This document shows, one piece after another, positions 17,804 to 26,575 of a stretch of DNA of 64,000 nt. The stretch is from Bacteroidota bacterium (GTDB taxonomy: Bacteria > Bacteroidota > Bacteroidia > Flavobacteriales > Weeksellaceae): NCBI GenBank assembly GCA_023422635.1, contig JAFAGO010000013.1:26387-90386 (forward strand), given 5' to 3'. How positions within the stretch are numbered: the stretch's first letter is position 1; each line of letters opens with the position of its first letter. The position numbers and the translations under genes are program-made. The notes beneath the pieces are model-generated. The model did no database searches, had not been told where the DNA came from, and was given only the letters and a program-made list of their open reading frames with translations.

Positions 17804-18484
17804 TTAATCTTTTTTGCGCTCTAAAACTTCATCTACCATTCCGAAATCTTTCGCTTCTGAAGAAGTCATCCAATAATCACGATCAGATGCTTTTTCAACC
17901 CATTCATAGGTTTGTCCTGAGTGAGTTGAAATAATATCGTAAAGTTCTTTTTTCAATTTTAACATTTCACGAAGGTTGATTTCCATGTCGGAAGCTACCC
18001 CTTGCGCACCACCACTTGGTTGGTGAATCATCACTCTAGAATGTTTAAGTGCAGAACGTTTTCCTTTTTCTCCTGCTACCAAAAGTACCGCACCCATTGA
18101 TGCTGCCATTCCGGTACAAATTGTCGCCACATCTGGCTTAATAATCTGCATTGTATCGTAAATTCCTAAACCTGCGTAAACGCTTCCACCAGGAGAATTG
18201 ATATAAATTTGAATATCTTTAGAAGGATCAGAACTTTCAAGGAAAAGCAACTGAGCGGTTACAATGTTGGCCACTTGATCGTCGATTCCCGTTCCTAAAA
18301 ATATAATTCTATCCATCATTAATCGGGAAAAAACATCCATTTGCGCAACATTCAAACGTCTTTCTTCCATAATGTAAGGCGTAAGGTTTGTTGGATTGAA
18401 CATTCCCATATATTGATCGGTTGCGAGACCGCTGTTTCCGAGGTGTTTTACAGAGAAATCTCTGAAATCTTTTTTAATGTCCAT
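17804..18484 (-). CDS. clpP: ATP-dependent Clp protease proteolytic subunit
   Basis: Serine peptidase that forms the 14-mer degradation chamber used with ClpX or other AAA+ unfoldases. The 226-aa protein shows the nucleophile Ser in CTGMAASMGAVLL, the catalytic His in HSRVMIHQPSGG and the catalytic Asp in the following region (ASDRDYWMTSSEAKDFGMVDEV at the C-terminus). The N-terminus carries the processing-site-like region before TPYIMEERRLN. It is the only gene between the tpiA terminator and dnaG, 81 bases downstream of dnaG on the same strand. Confidence 0.96.
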   Translation of the reverse strand: MDIKKDFRDFSVKHLGNSGLATDQYMGMFNPTNLTPYIMEERRLNVAQMDVFSRLMMDRIIFLGTGIDDQVANIVTAQLLFLESSDPSKDIQIYINSPGGSVYAGLGIYDTMQIIKPDVATICTGMAASMGAVLLVAGEKGKRSALKHSRVMIHQPSGGAQGVASDMEINLREMLKLKKELYDIISTHSGQTYEWVEKASDRDYWMTSSEAKDFGMVDEVLERKKD

Positions 18485-18565
18485 ATACTGTCTTTATTTA
18501 TTGTAAAACTAATTAATTCTGTAGTATTCTCAAAAATTGTTCCCGAAAAAAAGGACGCCAAAATG

Positions 18566-20494
18566 TCACAATATTCGGTGTAATTCTTCATCAATACTTC
18601 TTCGAAGTTCGTTCAAGCGCATAATTTTTCGATAATTTTCGCTATGATCGCCTTCTTCCTGCAACTGATCTCGAAGTTCTTTTATAAGCGAAACCACAAA
18701 TTCCCTTTTGTGACGCACCATAATATCCGATACAATTTTAGGAACCAGTTCGCTTTCGGTTTTAAAGTAAATATTGTATTTATTCCAATCGCTAACATCA
18801 TAAGGATCCAACAAAACATCAGCAACTTTCCCCGAAATATTTTCGTCCATCAATTTCAGAAAAAAGCTTCCAGTTCGAAGTTCTTCTTCCTGCATTCCTT
18901 TTTGAATATCATCTACAATTTTGGCATTCAAAGGATTTTGAATGGTGTAGCCATCTTCCCCTAAATGTTCTACAATTTCTTCAATTACGGTAATTTTATA
19001 AGGTTTTCCTTCCGCATCTGTACGTTCCAAAACTTGATCACCGTATTTCAACATCAGTTCTACCAATTTTTCCTCCAGTAATAACAAAGGGTTAATGGTA
19101 AGATTTTCTTCTTGAACAACTTCTAACTTCGCAGGTGAATTTGCCTTTTGAATAGGATTTCGGTTAGAATGTTGTGGAGCTTGAACTTGCTTTTGAACAT
19201 TAAGCTCGTTGAATAAACTTTGCTCGCTTAAACCAAAACGATTGGAAATTTCTTTTAAATAAATTTCTTGTTTTAACGCATTTTGAACAAAAGCAACAGA
19301 TTTCACAATATCGCGAATGGCTTCTGCTTTTTTAATGGGATCGTTATGGGCTTCTTTTAAAAGAATTTCAGCTTTAAAATCGATAAAATCTTTCGCTTGT
19401 TTATTGATGAATTCTTCCACGTAATCCTGCGGATGCTTCCTTGAAAAAGAATCAGGATCGTCACCATCAGGAAATAATAAAACGCGAATATTCATTCCTT
19501 CATTTAGCAAAAGATCGATGCTTCTAAAACTAGCCTTAATGCCCGCTGCATCACCATCAAAAAGAATAGTAACATTCTCTGTAAGGCGTTTTATCAGTTT
19601 TATTTGCTCCACCGTAAGTGCAGTTCCAGAACTGGCAACCACATGTTCAATTCCACTTTGGTGAAGCGCAATAACATCCATATAGCCCTCTACCAAAAGG
19701 CACAAATTATTTTTAGAAATCGCTTGTTTCCCCTGATTCAATCCATATAAAACATTGGATTTATGATAGATTTCGGTCTCGGGAGAATTAAGATATTTCG
19801 CAGTTTTAACATTGTTTTTAAGAATTCTTGCTCCGAATCCGAGCACTCTTCCAGAAAAACTGTGAATGGGAAAAATCACTCGCTCACGAAAACGATCGAT
19901 TCCATCGGGCGCATTTTCGGGAAAAATTGATAATCCAGATTTTTCGAGAATCTTTTTTTCATATCCTTTTTCTAACGCATATTGCGTAAAGGCATTCTTT
20001 TTTTCTGGCGAATATCCCAACTGAAATTTCCGAACAATTTCATCTTTTAACTCTCGTTCTTTAAAGTAAGAAAGTCCTATAATTTTACCTTCTTCAGATT
20101 CCCAAAGCTGATCTTGAAAATACGTATTGGCAACTTCATGAATTTTATACAGAAGATCCTTTTCGGTTTGGGATTGCTTTTCTTCTTCCGTTAGCTCACG
20201 GCGATCTTCCTCAATATCAATTCCGTACTTTTTTGCGGCATGGCGAAGCGCTTCTGGATAGGTAAAACTTTCAATTTCCATTAAGAAAGTAATGGCAGTT
20301 CCACCCTTTCCTGTAGAAAAATCTTTCCAGATTTGCTTGCTTGGAGACACTACAAAACTCGCCGTTTTTTCGTCATGAAACGGACTTAAACCTTTCAAGT
20401 TTGCGCCTGCTCTTTTAAGTTGTACATATTCGCCGATGATTTCTTCAACCCGAATGGTAGAGAAAATTTTATCGATCGTTTGTTTTGAAATCAT
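18566..20494 (-). CDS. dnaG: DNA primase with a cysteine-less zinc-finger domain
   Basis: Primase makes RNA primers for replication. I start at MISKQTIDKIF (642 aa), six codons inside the longest frame. The N-terminal CHC2-type domain keeps its fold residues (GLSPFHDEKTASFVVSPSKQ, then STGKGGTAITF), but the three zinc-ligand cysteines are gone: expected Cys positions hold Ser37, Asp58 and Thr61, and only His40 remains. The catalytic Toprim core is intact (LVEGYMDVIAL and ILFDGDAAG). The C-terminal helicase-binding region follows a low-complexity linker at about 430-460. No promoter box is clear. Confidence 0.95.
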   Translation of the reverse strand: MISKQTIDKIFSTIRVEEIIGEYVQLKRAGANLKGLSPFHDEKTASFVVSPSKQIWKDFSTGKGGTAITFLMEIESFTYPEALRHAAKKYGIDIEEDRRELTEEEKQSQTEKDLLYKIHEVANTYFQDQLWESEEGKIIGLSYFKERELKDEIVRKFQLGYSPEKKNAFTQYALEKGYEKKILEKSGLSIFPENAPDGIDRFRERVIFPIHSFSGRVLGFGARILKNNVKTAKYLNSPETEIYHKSNVLYGLNQGKQAISKNNLCLLVEGYMDVIALHQSGIEHVVASSGTALTVEQIKLIKRLTENVTILFDGDAAGIKASFRSIDLLLNEGMNIRVLLFPDGDDPDSFSRKHPQDYVEEFINKQAKDFIDFKAEILLKEAHNDPIKKAEAIRDIVKSVAFVQNALKQEIYLKEISNRFGLSEQSLFNELNVQKQVQAPQHSNRNPIQKANSPAKLEVVQEENLTINPLLLLEEKLVELMLKYGDQVLERTDAEGKPYKITVIEEIVEHLGEDGYTIQNPLNAKIVDDIQKGMQEEELRTGSFFLKLMDENISGKVADVLLDPYDVSDWNKYNIYFKTESELVPKIVSDIMVRHKREFVVSLIKELRDQLQEEGDHSENYRKIMRLNELRRSIDEELHRIL

Positions 20495-20753
20495 AGTGTA
20501 AAAATAAACCAATTTTAGAATTTGTTGCGCTTTATGCTCTATATTTTTCTAAACGTGATTTTGATTGTAAGAAAGAATTTCAAGTAAAAAAGGTAATTTT
20601 TTTCTAAAGAGAAGAGCTTTAGTAGCATCATAAAAAAATCGTTCTGAATTTTAAATCTTTTTTCATTTTCAAATTTCCGAACCCAAACAATCTCGCCTTA
20701 AAATTGGAACTTATGTAGAAAAATTCCGAAATTCCAACCTTTAAAAATACTTC

Positions 20754-22841
20754 TTGAATTTAGATACTTCCATCGAATACATTAAAGGAATTGGCCCTGA
20801 ACGTGCAAAGCTTGTTAAAAATGTTTTGGGCATTACCAATGTGGAAGATTTTCTTCATTTCTACCCAATTCGATACCTCGACAAAAGTAAAGTTTATAAA
20901 GTAGCACAACTTCAAGATGATGAATCGCTGGAAGTACAATTAAAAGGCAGAATAACTGATTTAACGGAAGTTGGCGGCGGTCGCGCAAAACGATTGGCAG
21001 CAAAATTTCATGATGAAACTGGAACAATTGATTTGGTGTGGTTTCAGTATTCACAATGGATGAAAGATCAGATTCCACAAAATCGCGAGCTGTATATTTT
21101 CGGAAAGGTAAATCTTTTTAATCGCGTATTTTCGATGGCGCACCCCGAAATTGAACCGATTGAAAATCGAGAGCAAGAAACACGCTTACGACCCATTTAT
21201 CCAAGTTCTGAAAAATTAACCAAACGCGGTTTGAATCAAAAGTTTTTTCAGAATGTACTGCGAAATATCTGCATGGAAATCCCAAACCTCATCCAAGAAA
21301 ATCTTCCCGATTATTTGATGAAGCATTTGAAATTGATGTCGAGGCCACATGCGTATTTGAACATCCATTTTCCAAAAGACATTCAGCATTTTCAAGAAGC
21401 TGAACGCAGACTCAAATTTGAAGAAGCATTCTTTTTTCAATTGGGATACGCTTTGAAAAAGAAGTATCAGAAACACAACACCATTGGAAATCCATTTCCC
21501 AAAATTGGCGAATATTTCAACCAATTTTACGAACATCATTTACCGTTCGATTTAACAAATGCGCAAAAACGTGTGCTGAAGGAAATTCGAAACGACATGA
21601 AAAACCCAGTGCAAATGAATCGCTTGCTGCAAGGCGACGTAGGTTCTGGAAAAACAATGGTGGCTTTACTTTCGATGCTTATTGCGTTGGATAACGGTTT
21701 TCAAAGCTGTTTAATGGTGCCAACTGAAATTTTAGCGCAACAACATTTCAACGGAATTAGCGAACTTTTGGAAGGAACAAGTATTGAGGTTAAGTTGTTA
21801 ACAGGTTCTACAAAAACATCAGAAAGAAAACAGATTCACGAAGATTTACTCAACGGAAAACTTTCCATTTTAATAGGAACTCACGCAGTTCTTGAAGATA
21901 TTGTTCAGTTTAAAAATTTAGGACTTGCCATTATAGATGAGCAACATCGTTTCGGCGTTGCACAGCGCGCAAAACTTTGGGCAAAAAATAAAATTCCGCC
22001 TCATATTTTGGTGATGACGGCCACACCGATTCCGCGAACTTTAGCAATGAGTTTTTATTCTGATCTTGATGTTTCGGTGATTGATGAACTTCCTGTTGGC
22101 AGAAAATCTATTATAACTGCACATCGCAAAGAACGCGACCGACTTTCTGTTTTTCGTTTTGCTAAGGATGAAATTGATAAAGGTCGACAAGTATATTTCG
22201 TTTATCCGCTCATTGAAGAAAGCGAAACTTTGGATTATAAAAACTTGATGGAAAATTTCGGGCACATCAGCGAATTCTTCGAAGGCCATAATGTAACAAT
22301 GCTTCACGGAAAAATGAAACCTGATGAAAAAGAAAGCAATATGCAATATTTTGCATCCGGAAAAGCAGAAATAATGGTTGCAACCACTGTAATTGAAGTG
22401 GGAGTAAACGTTCCAAATGCCAGCGTGATGATTATTGAAAGTGCGGAGCGATTTGGTCTTTCGCAACTTCATCAACTTCGTGGAAGAGTGGGACGAGGAG
22501 CCGAACAGAGCTATTGCATTTTAATGACATCCGACAAATTATCAAACGACAGTCGGAAAAGAATTAAAACAATGTGCGAAACTAATGATGGTTTTAAAAT
22601 TTCGGAAGTCGATATGCAACTTCGTGGTCCAGGAGATATTTTGGGAACACAGCAAAGCGGCGTTGTTGATTTTAAAAAATTGGATTTGGTAACCGATGGA
22701 AAACTGATTAAAACCAGTAAAGAAATGGTTGAAAAAATTATCGATAATGATCCTGAATTATCGCATCCCGACAATCTACGAATGAAAGAATTTTATATTC
22801 GACAATATAGAGGAAAAAATAAATGGGGAAAGATTAGTTAA
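20754..22841 (+). CDS. recG: ATP-dependent DNA helicase RecG
   Basis: This 695-aa branch-migration helicase remodels stalled forks and Holliday junctions. The N-terminal wedge/OB domain (about 60-160) is followed by the helicase core: Walker A at GDVGSGKTMVAL, DEQH box (IIDEQHRFG), motif III MTATPIPRTLA, and motifs V/VI (TTVIEVGVNVPNA and QLRGRVGRG). The start codon is TTG; no ATG is available at the right place, and the product begins with the expected NLDTSIEYIKGIGPERA. The 259-base gap to the divergent dnaG has no clear promoter box. Confidence 0.95.
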   Translation: MNLDTSIEYIKGIGPERAKLVKNVLGITNVEDFLHFYPIRYLDKSKVYKVAQLQDDESLEVQLKGRITDLTEVGGGRAKRLAAKFHDETGTIDLVWFQYSQWMKDQIPQNRELYIFGKVNLFNRVFSMAHPEIEPIENREQETRLRPIYPSSEKLTKRGLNQKFFQNVLRNICMEIPNLIQENLPDYLMKHLKLMSRPHAYLNIHFPKDIQHFQEAERRLKFEEAFFFQLGYALKKKYQKHNTIGNPFPKIGEYFNQFYEHHLPFDLTNAQKRVLKEIRNDMKNPVQMNRLLQGDVGSGKTMVALLSMLIALDNGFQSCLMVPTEILAQQHFNGISELLEGTSIEVKLLTGSTKTSERKQIHEDLLNGKLSILIGTHAVLEDIVQFKNLGLAIIDEQHRFGVAQRAKLWAKNKIPPHILVMTATPIPRTLAMSFYSDLDVSVIDELPVGRKSIITAHRKERDRLSVFRFAKDEIDKGRQVYFVYPLIEESETLDYKNLMENFGHISEFFEGHNVTMLHGKMKPDEKESNMQYFASGKAEIMVATTVIEVGVNVPNASVMIIESAERFGLSQLHQLRGRVGRGAEQSYCILMTSDKLSNDSRKRIKTMCETNDGFKISEVDMQLRGPGDILGTQQSGVVDFKKLDLVTDGKLIKTSKEMVEKIIDNDPELSHPDNLRMKEFYIRQYRGKNKWGKIS

Positions 22842-22888
22842 CGGAAAAACCGTTTAAACGCACTACAAACATTAACAAAAAACACATA

Positions 22889-23323
22889 ATGAAAAATATT
22901 GATATTAAGCAGTTTCAATTCAGTTATCCCATTTTTATTCGTTGGAATGATCTCGATCCTATTGGGCACGTTAACAATGTGATGTATTTCGATTACTTCC
23001 AAACGGGACGGGGATTTTATATGCTTGAAGCCAGCAAAAATTGGGATTGGAAAAAAAATATGTTTGTAATTGCACACATAGAATGCGATTATTTTTCTGA
23101 ATTAAAAATGGAATTTCAGAATCCTAAAATTTGGGTACGAACAACAAAAATTGGAAACAAAAGTTTCGATTTCGAGTATTTGATAACAACAGAAAACAAC
23201 GGAGAAACCGTTATTCACAGTCGCGGAAAAAGCGTACAAGTTCTTGTTGATTTAGCAATCGGAAAAAGCATTGAAATTCCTGATTGGCTTCGAGAAGATA
23301 TTCAAAAGTACGAATCTGATTGA
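22889..23323 (+). CDS. Hotdog-fold acyl-CoA thioesterase
   Basis: A 144-aa thioesterase of the 4-hydroxybenzoyl-CoA thioesterase-like (YbgC/FcbC) group. The hallmark is the N-terminal strand-helix RWNDLDPIGHVNNVMYFDYFQ (about 19-38), whose Asp is the catalytic residue in this group, followed by a hotdog pattern of strands. It would hydrolyse an acyl-CoA, but the natural substrate cannot be read from sequence. It is 47 bases after recG on the same strand and ends at a bidirectional terminator. Confidence 0.88.
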   Translation: MKNIDIKQFQFSYPIFIRWNDLDPIGHVNNVMYFDYFQTGRGFYMLEASKNWDWKKNMFVIAHIECDYFSELKMEFQNPKIWVRTTKIGNKSFDFEYLITTENNGETVIHSRGKSVQVLVDLAIGKSIEIPDWLREDIQKYESD

Positions 23324-23324
23324 T

Positions 23325-23354
23325 AAAAAAATCCTCCGAAATTGGAGGATTTTT
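23325..23354. terminator. Bidirectional terminator between thioesterase and DPP IV genes
   Basis: Perfect inverted repeat AAAAATCCTCC / GGAGGATTTTT with a six-base loop, suited to both convergent genes. Confidence 0.85.
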
Positions 23355-23373
23355 AGGTTGAGATTAGTATTTC

Positions 23374-25503
23374 TTATAAATTTTCAAGAATAAAATCGGT
23401 CATTTTCTGGTACAATTGCGGTCTTGTATTTCCGCCATAAATTCCGTGATTTTTATCCGGATACGCCATAAAATCAAACTGTTTTTTATTTTGAATTAAC
23501 GCTTCAGAAAATTCCATTGAATTTTGAAAATGCACATTATCATCCGCGGTTCCGTGAATAAGAAGAAATTTTCCTTTCAGTAAATTAGCATACGTTGTTG
23601 GTGAATTTTCATCGTAACCTGCAGCATTTTCTTGTGGAGTCAACAAAAATCTTTCGGTGTATACCGAATCGTAATAGCGCCAATTGGTTACAGGTGCAAC
23701 CGCAATACCCATTTTAAAAACGTCGGCACCTTTCGTCATTGCTAAACTTGCCATATATCCACCAAAACTCCAACCGAAGATTCCAATTCGTGAAGCATCA
23801 ATATACGATTGTTTTCCAAACCATTTTGCTGCGGTAATTTGATCTTCAATTTCGTATTTGCCAAGATTTTTGAAAGTCACTTTTTTATACGCACTTCCTT
23901 TAAAACCTGTTCCTCTTCCATCTACACACGCCACAATGTACCCTTTTTGCACCAACATATTGAACCAAAATCCGTTGCCTTGATCCCAAGAATTTGCAAC
24001 TTGCTGAGAACCTGGACCGGAATATTGATACATAAAAAGCGGATATTTTTTATTCGGATCGAAATTTTTTGGCTTTAAAATATACGCATTCATTTGATCG
24101 CCTGCTTCATTTGGGATCGTGAAAAACTCTTTCACTACGAAATGATCTGCTTGCAACTTCTGCAACTGATCATTATTATTTTGCAATTCCTTCAAGGATT
24201 TTCCGTTGCCATCTTTTAAAGTAAACGTATATGGCTTTTTGGCAGAAGAGGAAGTTTCAATAAAATATTGGTAATTCTTACTAAAATTCGCAGAGTTATT
24301 TCCTTCTTTTTCTGAAATAACCTCAGATTTTCCGTTAGAGATATTCACCTTAGAAACCACTTTATTAATGCTGCCATTTTGAGTCGTTTGAACATAAACA
24401 TCCTTACTTTTCGCATTAAAACCGTAATAATCGGTAACTTCCCAATTGCCTTTTGTTACTTGTTTTTTTAACTTTCCATCTTTATCGTACCAATACAAAT
24501 GTCGGTTTCCATCGCGCTCACTTCCCCAAAGAAACGAATCATCGTCTAAAAATTCCAACGTCACATTATCGGTTTCAATCCACTTTGAATCGGTTTCAGT
24601 AATGAGTTTTTTTACCGCTCCCGTTTTTGTATTTACTTTTAAAACGTCAGAAGCATTTTGCGTTCTTGCAGAAGTAATCAACACAATCTCATCGGATTTT
24701 GCCGTTTGAAATACATTAGGAATATAATAGTTTTTAAAACCAGAAAGATTTAAAGCGATCGTTTTTCCAGAATCTAAGCGAAATAAATGTGCGGAAACAT
24801 CAGAATTTTTCTCGCCTGCTTTTGGATATTTATAGCGCATTTCTTGCGGATACAAATTTTGACCATAAATAGGAATGTAAATTTCAGGAACAGCCGATTC
24901 ATCGGATTTTACAAATACAATTGCATCCGAATTTTTGGTCCATTCGTATAATTTTGCATGTCCAAATTCTTCTTCATACACCCAATCAGCAAGTCCATTT
25001 AAAATGAAATTCTTTTTTCCATCCGTTGTAATTGGGGTGATTTTCCCTGAATTCAAATCTTGATAAAAAAGATTATTCTCGGCAATAAACGCAACTTTAC
25101 TTCCATCGGGAGAAAATGCAGGTTCTTGAACAAAATTACCATTATTGATCGCAGTTATTTTTCCGGATTTTAAATCTTTCACTTCGAATTTACCAAGATA
25201 AGAATGGCGGTAAATCGGCTGACTTTCTTTCAATAATAGAATTTTCGATTCGTCCGAAGAAAATTGATAATCCTCGAAGTTGCCATCAACAATATTTCCT
25301 TCTTTTTGAGATGTTCTGTAGGAATATTTTGCGATGCCATCTCGTTCGATCACCGCATAATTTTCGCCATTTTGCAAAGATGAAATTCCGGCAATTCCTT
25401 TGCCCCGATAATATCCAGCGTAAATTTTATCCAAAGTAATTTCCTGTGCATGAAAATGAGTAAAACCAGCGATTACAATAGCGTATGTGAAGAATTTTTT
25501 CAT
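23374..25503 (-). CDS. Dipeptidyl peptidase IV-type S9 peptidase
   Basis: A periplasmic serine exopeptidase that removes N-terminal Xaa-Pro dipeptides. I start at MKKFFTYAIVIAG (709 aa), giving a clean signal peptide ending HFHAQ, 30 codons inside the longest frame. The N-terminal beta-propeller carries the DPP IV substrate-anchoring glutamates (DWVYEEEFGH, about 180-190). The C-terminal alpha/beta-hydrolase domain has the Ser in GWSFGGYMAS, Asp in HGTADDNVHF and His in DKNHGIYGG. It is a single gene with its own -7 box; the upstream neighbour gpmA is on the same strand, 252 bases away and separately terminated. Confidence 0.95.
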   Translation of the reverse strand: MKKFFTYAIVIAGFTHFHAQEITLDKIYAGYYRGKGIAGISSLQNGENYAVIERDGIAKYSYRTSQKEGNIVDGNFEDYQFSSDESKILLLKESQPIYRHSYLGKFEVKDLKSGKITAINNGNFVQEPAFSPDGSKVAFIAENNLFYQDLNSGKITPITTDGKKNFILNGLADWVYEEEFGHAKLYEWTKNSDAIVFVKSDESAVPEIYIPIYGQNLYPQEMRYKYPKAGEKNSDVSAHLFRLDSGKTIALNLSGFKNYYIPNVFQTAKSDEIVLITSARTQNASDVLKVNTKTGAVKKLITETDSKWIETDNVTLEFLDDDSFLWGSERDGNRHLYWYDKDGKLKKQVTKGNWEVTDYYGFNAKSKDVYVQTTQNGSINKVVSKVNISNGKSEVISEKEGNNSANFSKNYQYFIETSSSAKKPYTFTLKDGNGKSLKELQNNNDQLQKLQADHFVVKEFFTIPNEAGDQMNAYILKPKNFDPNKKYPLFMYQYSGPGSQQVANSWDQGNGFWFNMLVQKGYIVACVDGRGTGFKGSAYKKVTFKNLGKYEIEDQITAAKWFGKQSYIDASRIGIFGWSFGGYMASLAMTKGADVFKMGIAVAPVTNWRYYDSVYTERFLLTPQENAAGYDENSPTTYANLLKGKFLLIHGTADDNVHFQNSMEFSEALIQNKKQFDFMAYPDKNHGIYGGNTRPQLYQKMTDFILENL

Positions 25504-25520
25504 ATAATTTTTGTTACGTT

Positions 25521-25528
25521 CAAAGATA
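25521..25528 (-). promoter_or_regulatory. Bacteroidota -7 box for the DPP IV gene
   Basis: TATCTTTG on the minus strand, 17 bases before the chosen start codon. It supports that start over the longer upstream frame. Confidence 0.65.
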
Positions 25529-25702
25529 AAAATTCCCAATGAAATCGAATTGTTTACGCCACATTTTTCTCGTTTCAAAAAAAAGAGCAGCAAGCAATCG
25601 TGAAATCGAGAAACTTTAAAAAAAATACTCCAAGTAAAAAACGTAACAATGTAAACCTTTGAAGATATTCAACTTAAACACCTTTCTGGTAAATAAATAG
25701 AA

Positions 25703-25732
25703 TAAAAAAAGGTCCCTAAAAAAGACCTTCAT
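25703..25732 (-). terminator. Terminator after gpmA
   Basis: On the minus strand GAAGGTC and GACCTT flank a loop and are followed by seven Ts, just after the gpmA stop. Confidence 0.7.
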
Positions 25733-25755
25733 GAAATTTCTATAAAAAATAATTG

Positions 25756-26391
25756 CTATCGAATTTCTGCAACTTGTGCTGCAAAATCTTCATCGCTCGA
25801 CATTTCTTGCAACTCTTTTTGATCGATATTGTACACAACTGGAACTCCAGTTGCCAATTCTTTTGCCAATATTTGGTCGGGTGTAAGTTTTTCCAAAAAC
25901 ATAATTAACGAGCGCAAACTATTGCCATGCGCGACTACCAAAACATTTTTTCCTGCAAGTAATTGAGGTAAAATTTCAGACTTAAAATATGGCATTACAC
26001 GATGATAGGTATCTTTTAAACTTTCACCATCGGGAGGTTGAACATCAAAAGATCTTCTCCAAATATGAACTTGTTCTGCACCATATTTTTCCGCAGTTTC
26101 TGCTTTATTTAAACCTTCCAAGCTTCCATAACTTCTTTCGTTTAGCGCCAAATTTTTATAAACGGGAATACGTTCCAAATGATCATCTTTCAAAATAATG
26201 GCAAGGGTATGCTGCGCTCTTTTCAGTTCGGAAGTAAAGGCGATATCGATATTGTCTTTTTCAATTTTTGATGCTGCGCCATGCGCTTCTTGAATACCAA
26301 GATCGGTTAAATCAACATCTTTCCAACCCGTAAAACGATTTTGTAAATTCCATTCGGATTGACCGTGACGAATTAATATAAGTTCTGACAT
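25756..26391 (-). CDS. gpmA: 2,3-bisphosphoglycerate-dependent phosphoglycerate mutase
   Basis: Interconverts 3- and 2-phosphoglycerate in glycolysis. The phosphohistidine motif LIRHGQSEWN is near the N-terminus and is followed by the diagnostic NRFTGWKDVDLT. LNERSYGSLEGLNKAETAEKYG and the second His in VAHGNSLR complete the active site. At 211 aa it is the short form. Compared with the 250-residue enterobacterial enzyme it lacks an insertion of about 25 residues after WRRSFDVQPPDG, and its C-terminal tail is short. A 184-base gap separates it from the aminotransferase-like gene. Confidence 0.94.
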   Translation of the reverse strand: MSELILIRHGQSEWNLQNRFTGWKDVDLTDLGIQEAHGAASKIEKDNIDIAFTSELKRAQHTLAIILKDDHLERIPVYKNLALNERSYGSLEGLNKAETAEKYGAEQVHIWRRSFDVQPPDGESLKDTYHRVMPYFKSEILPQLLAGKNVLVVAHGNSLRSLIMFLEKLTPDQILAKELATGVPVVYNIDQKELQEMSSDEDFAAQVAEIR

Positions 26392-26575
26392 TTTGTATGA
26401 TTTTTTTCGTTGTATTACGCATCAAAAACCATTCTACACTTAGGTAAATTTGATATGATTTATATCTTAAAATGATGGAAATAAACAATCAAAATCAATG
26501 CGTATCATTCCCAAAAATCAAATCATCCAAAATCGGGAAATAGAATATTTGAAAAAATAAAAAATTACTAAAAAT

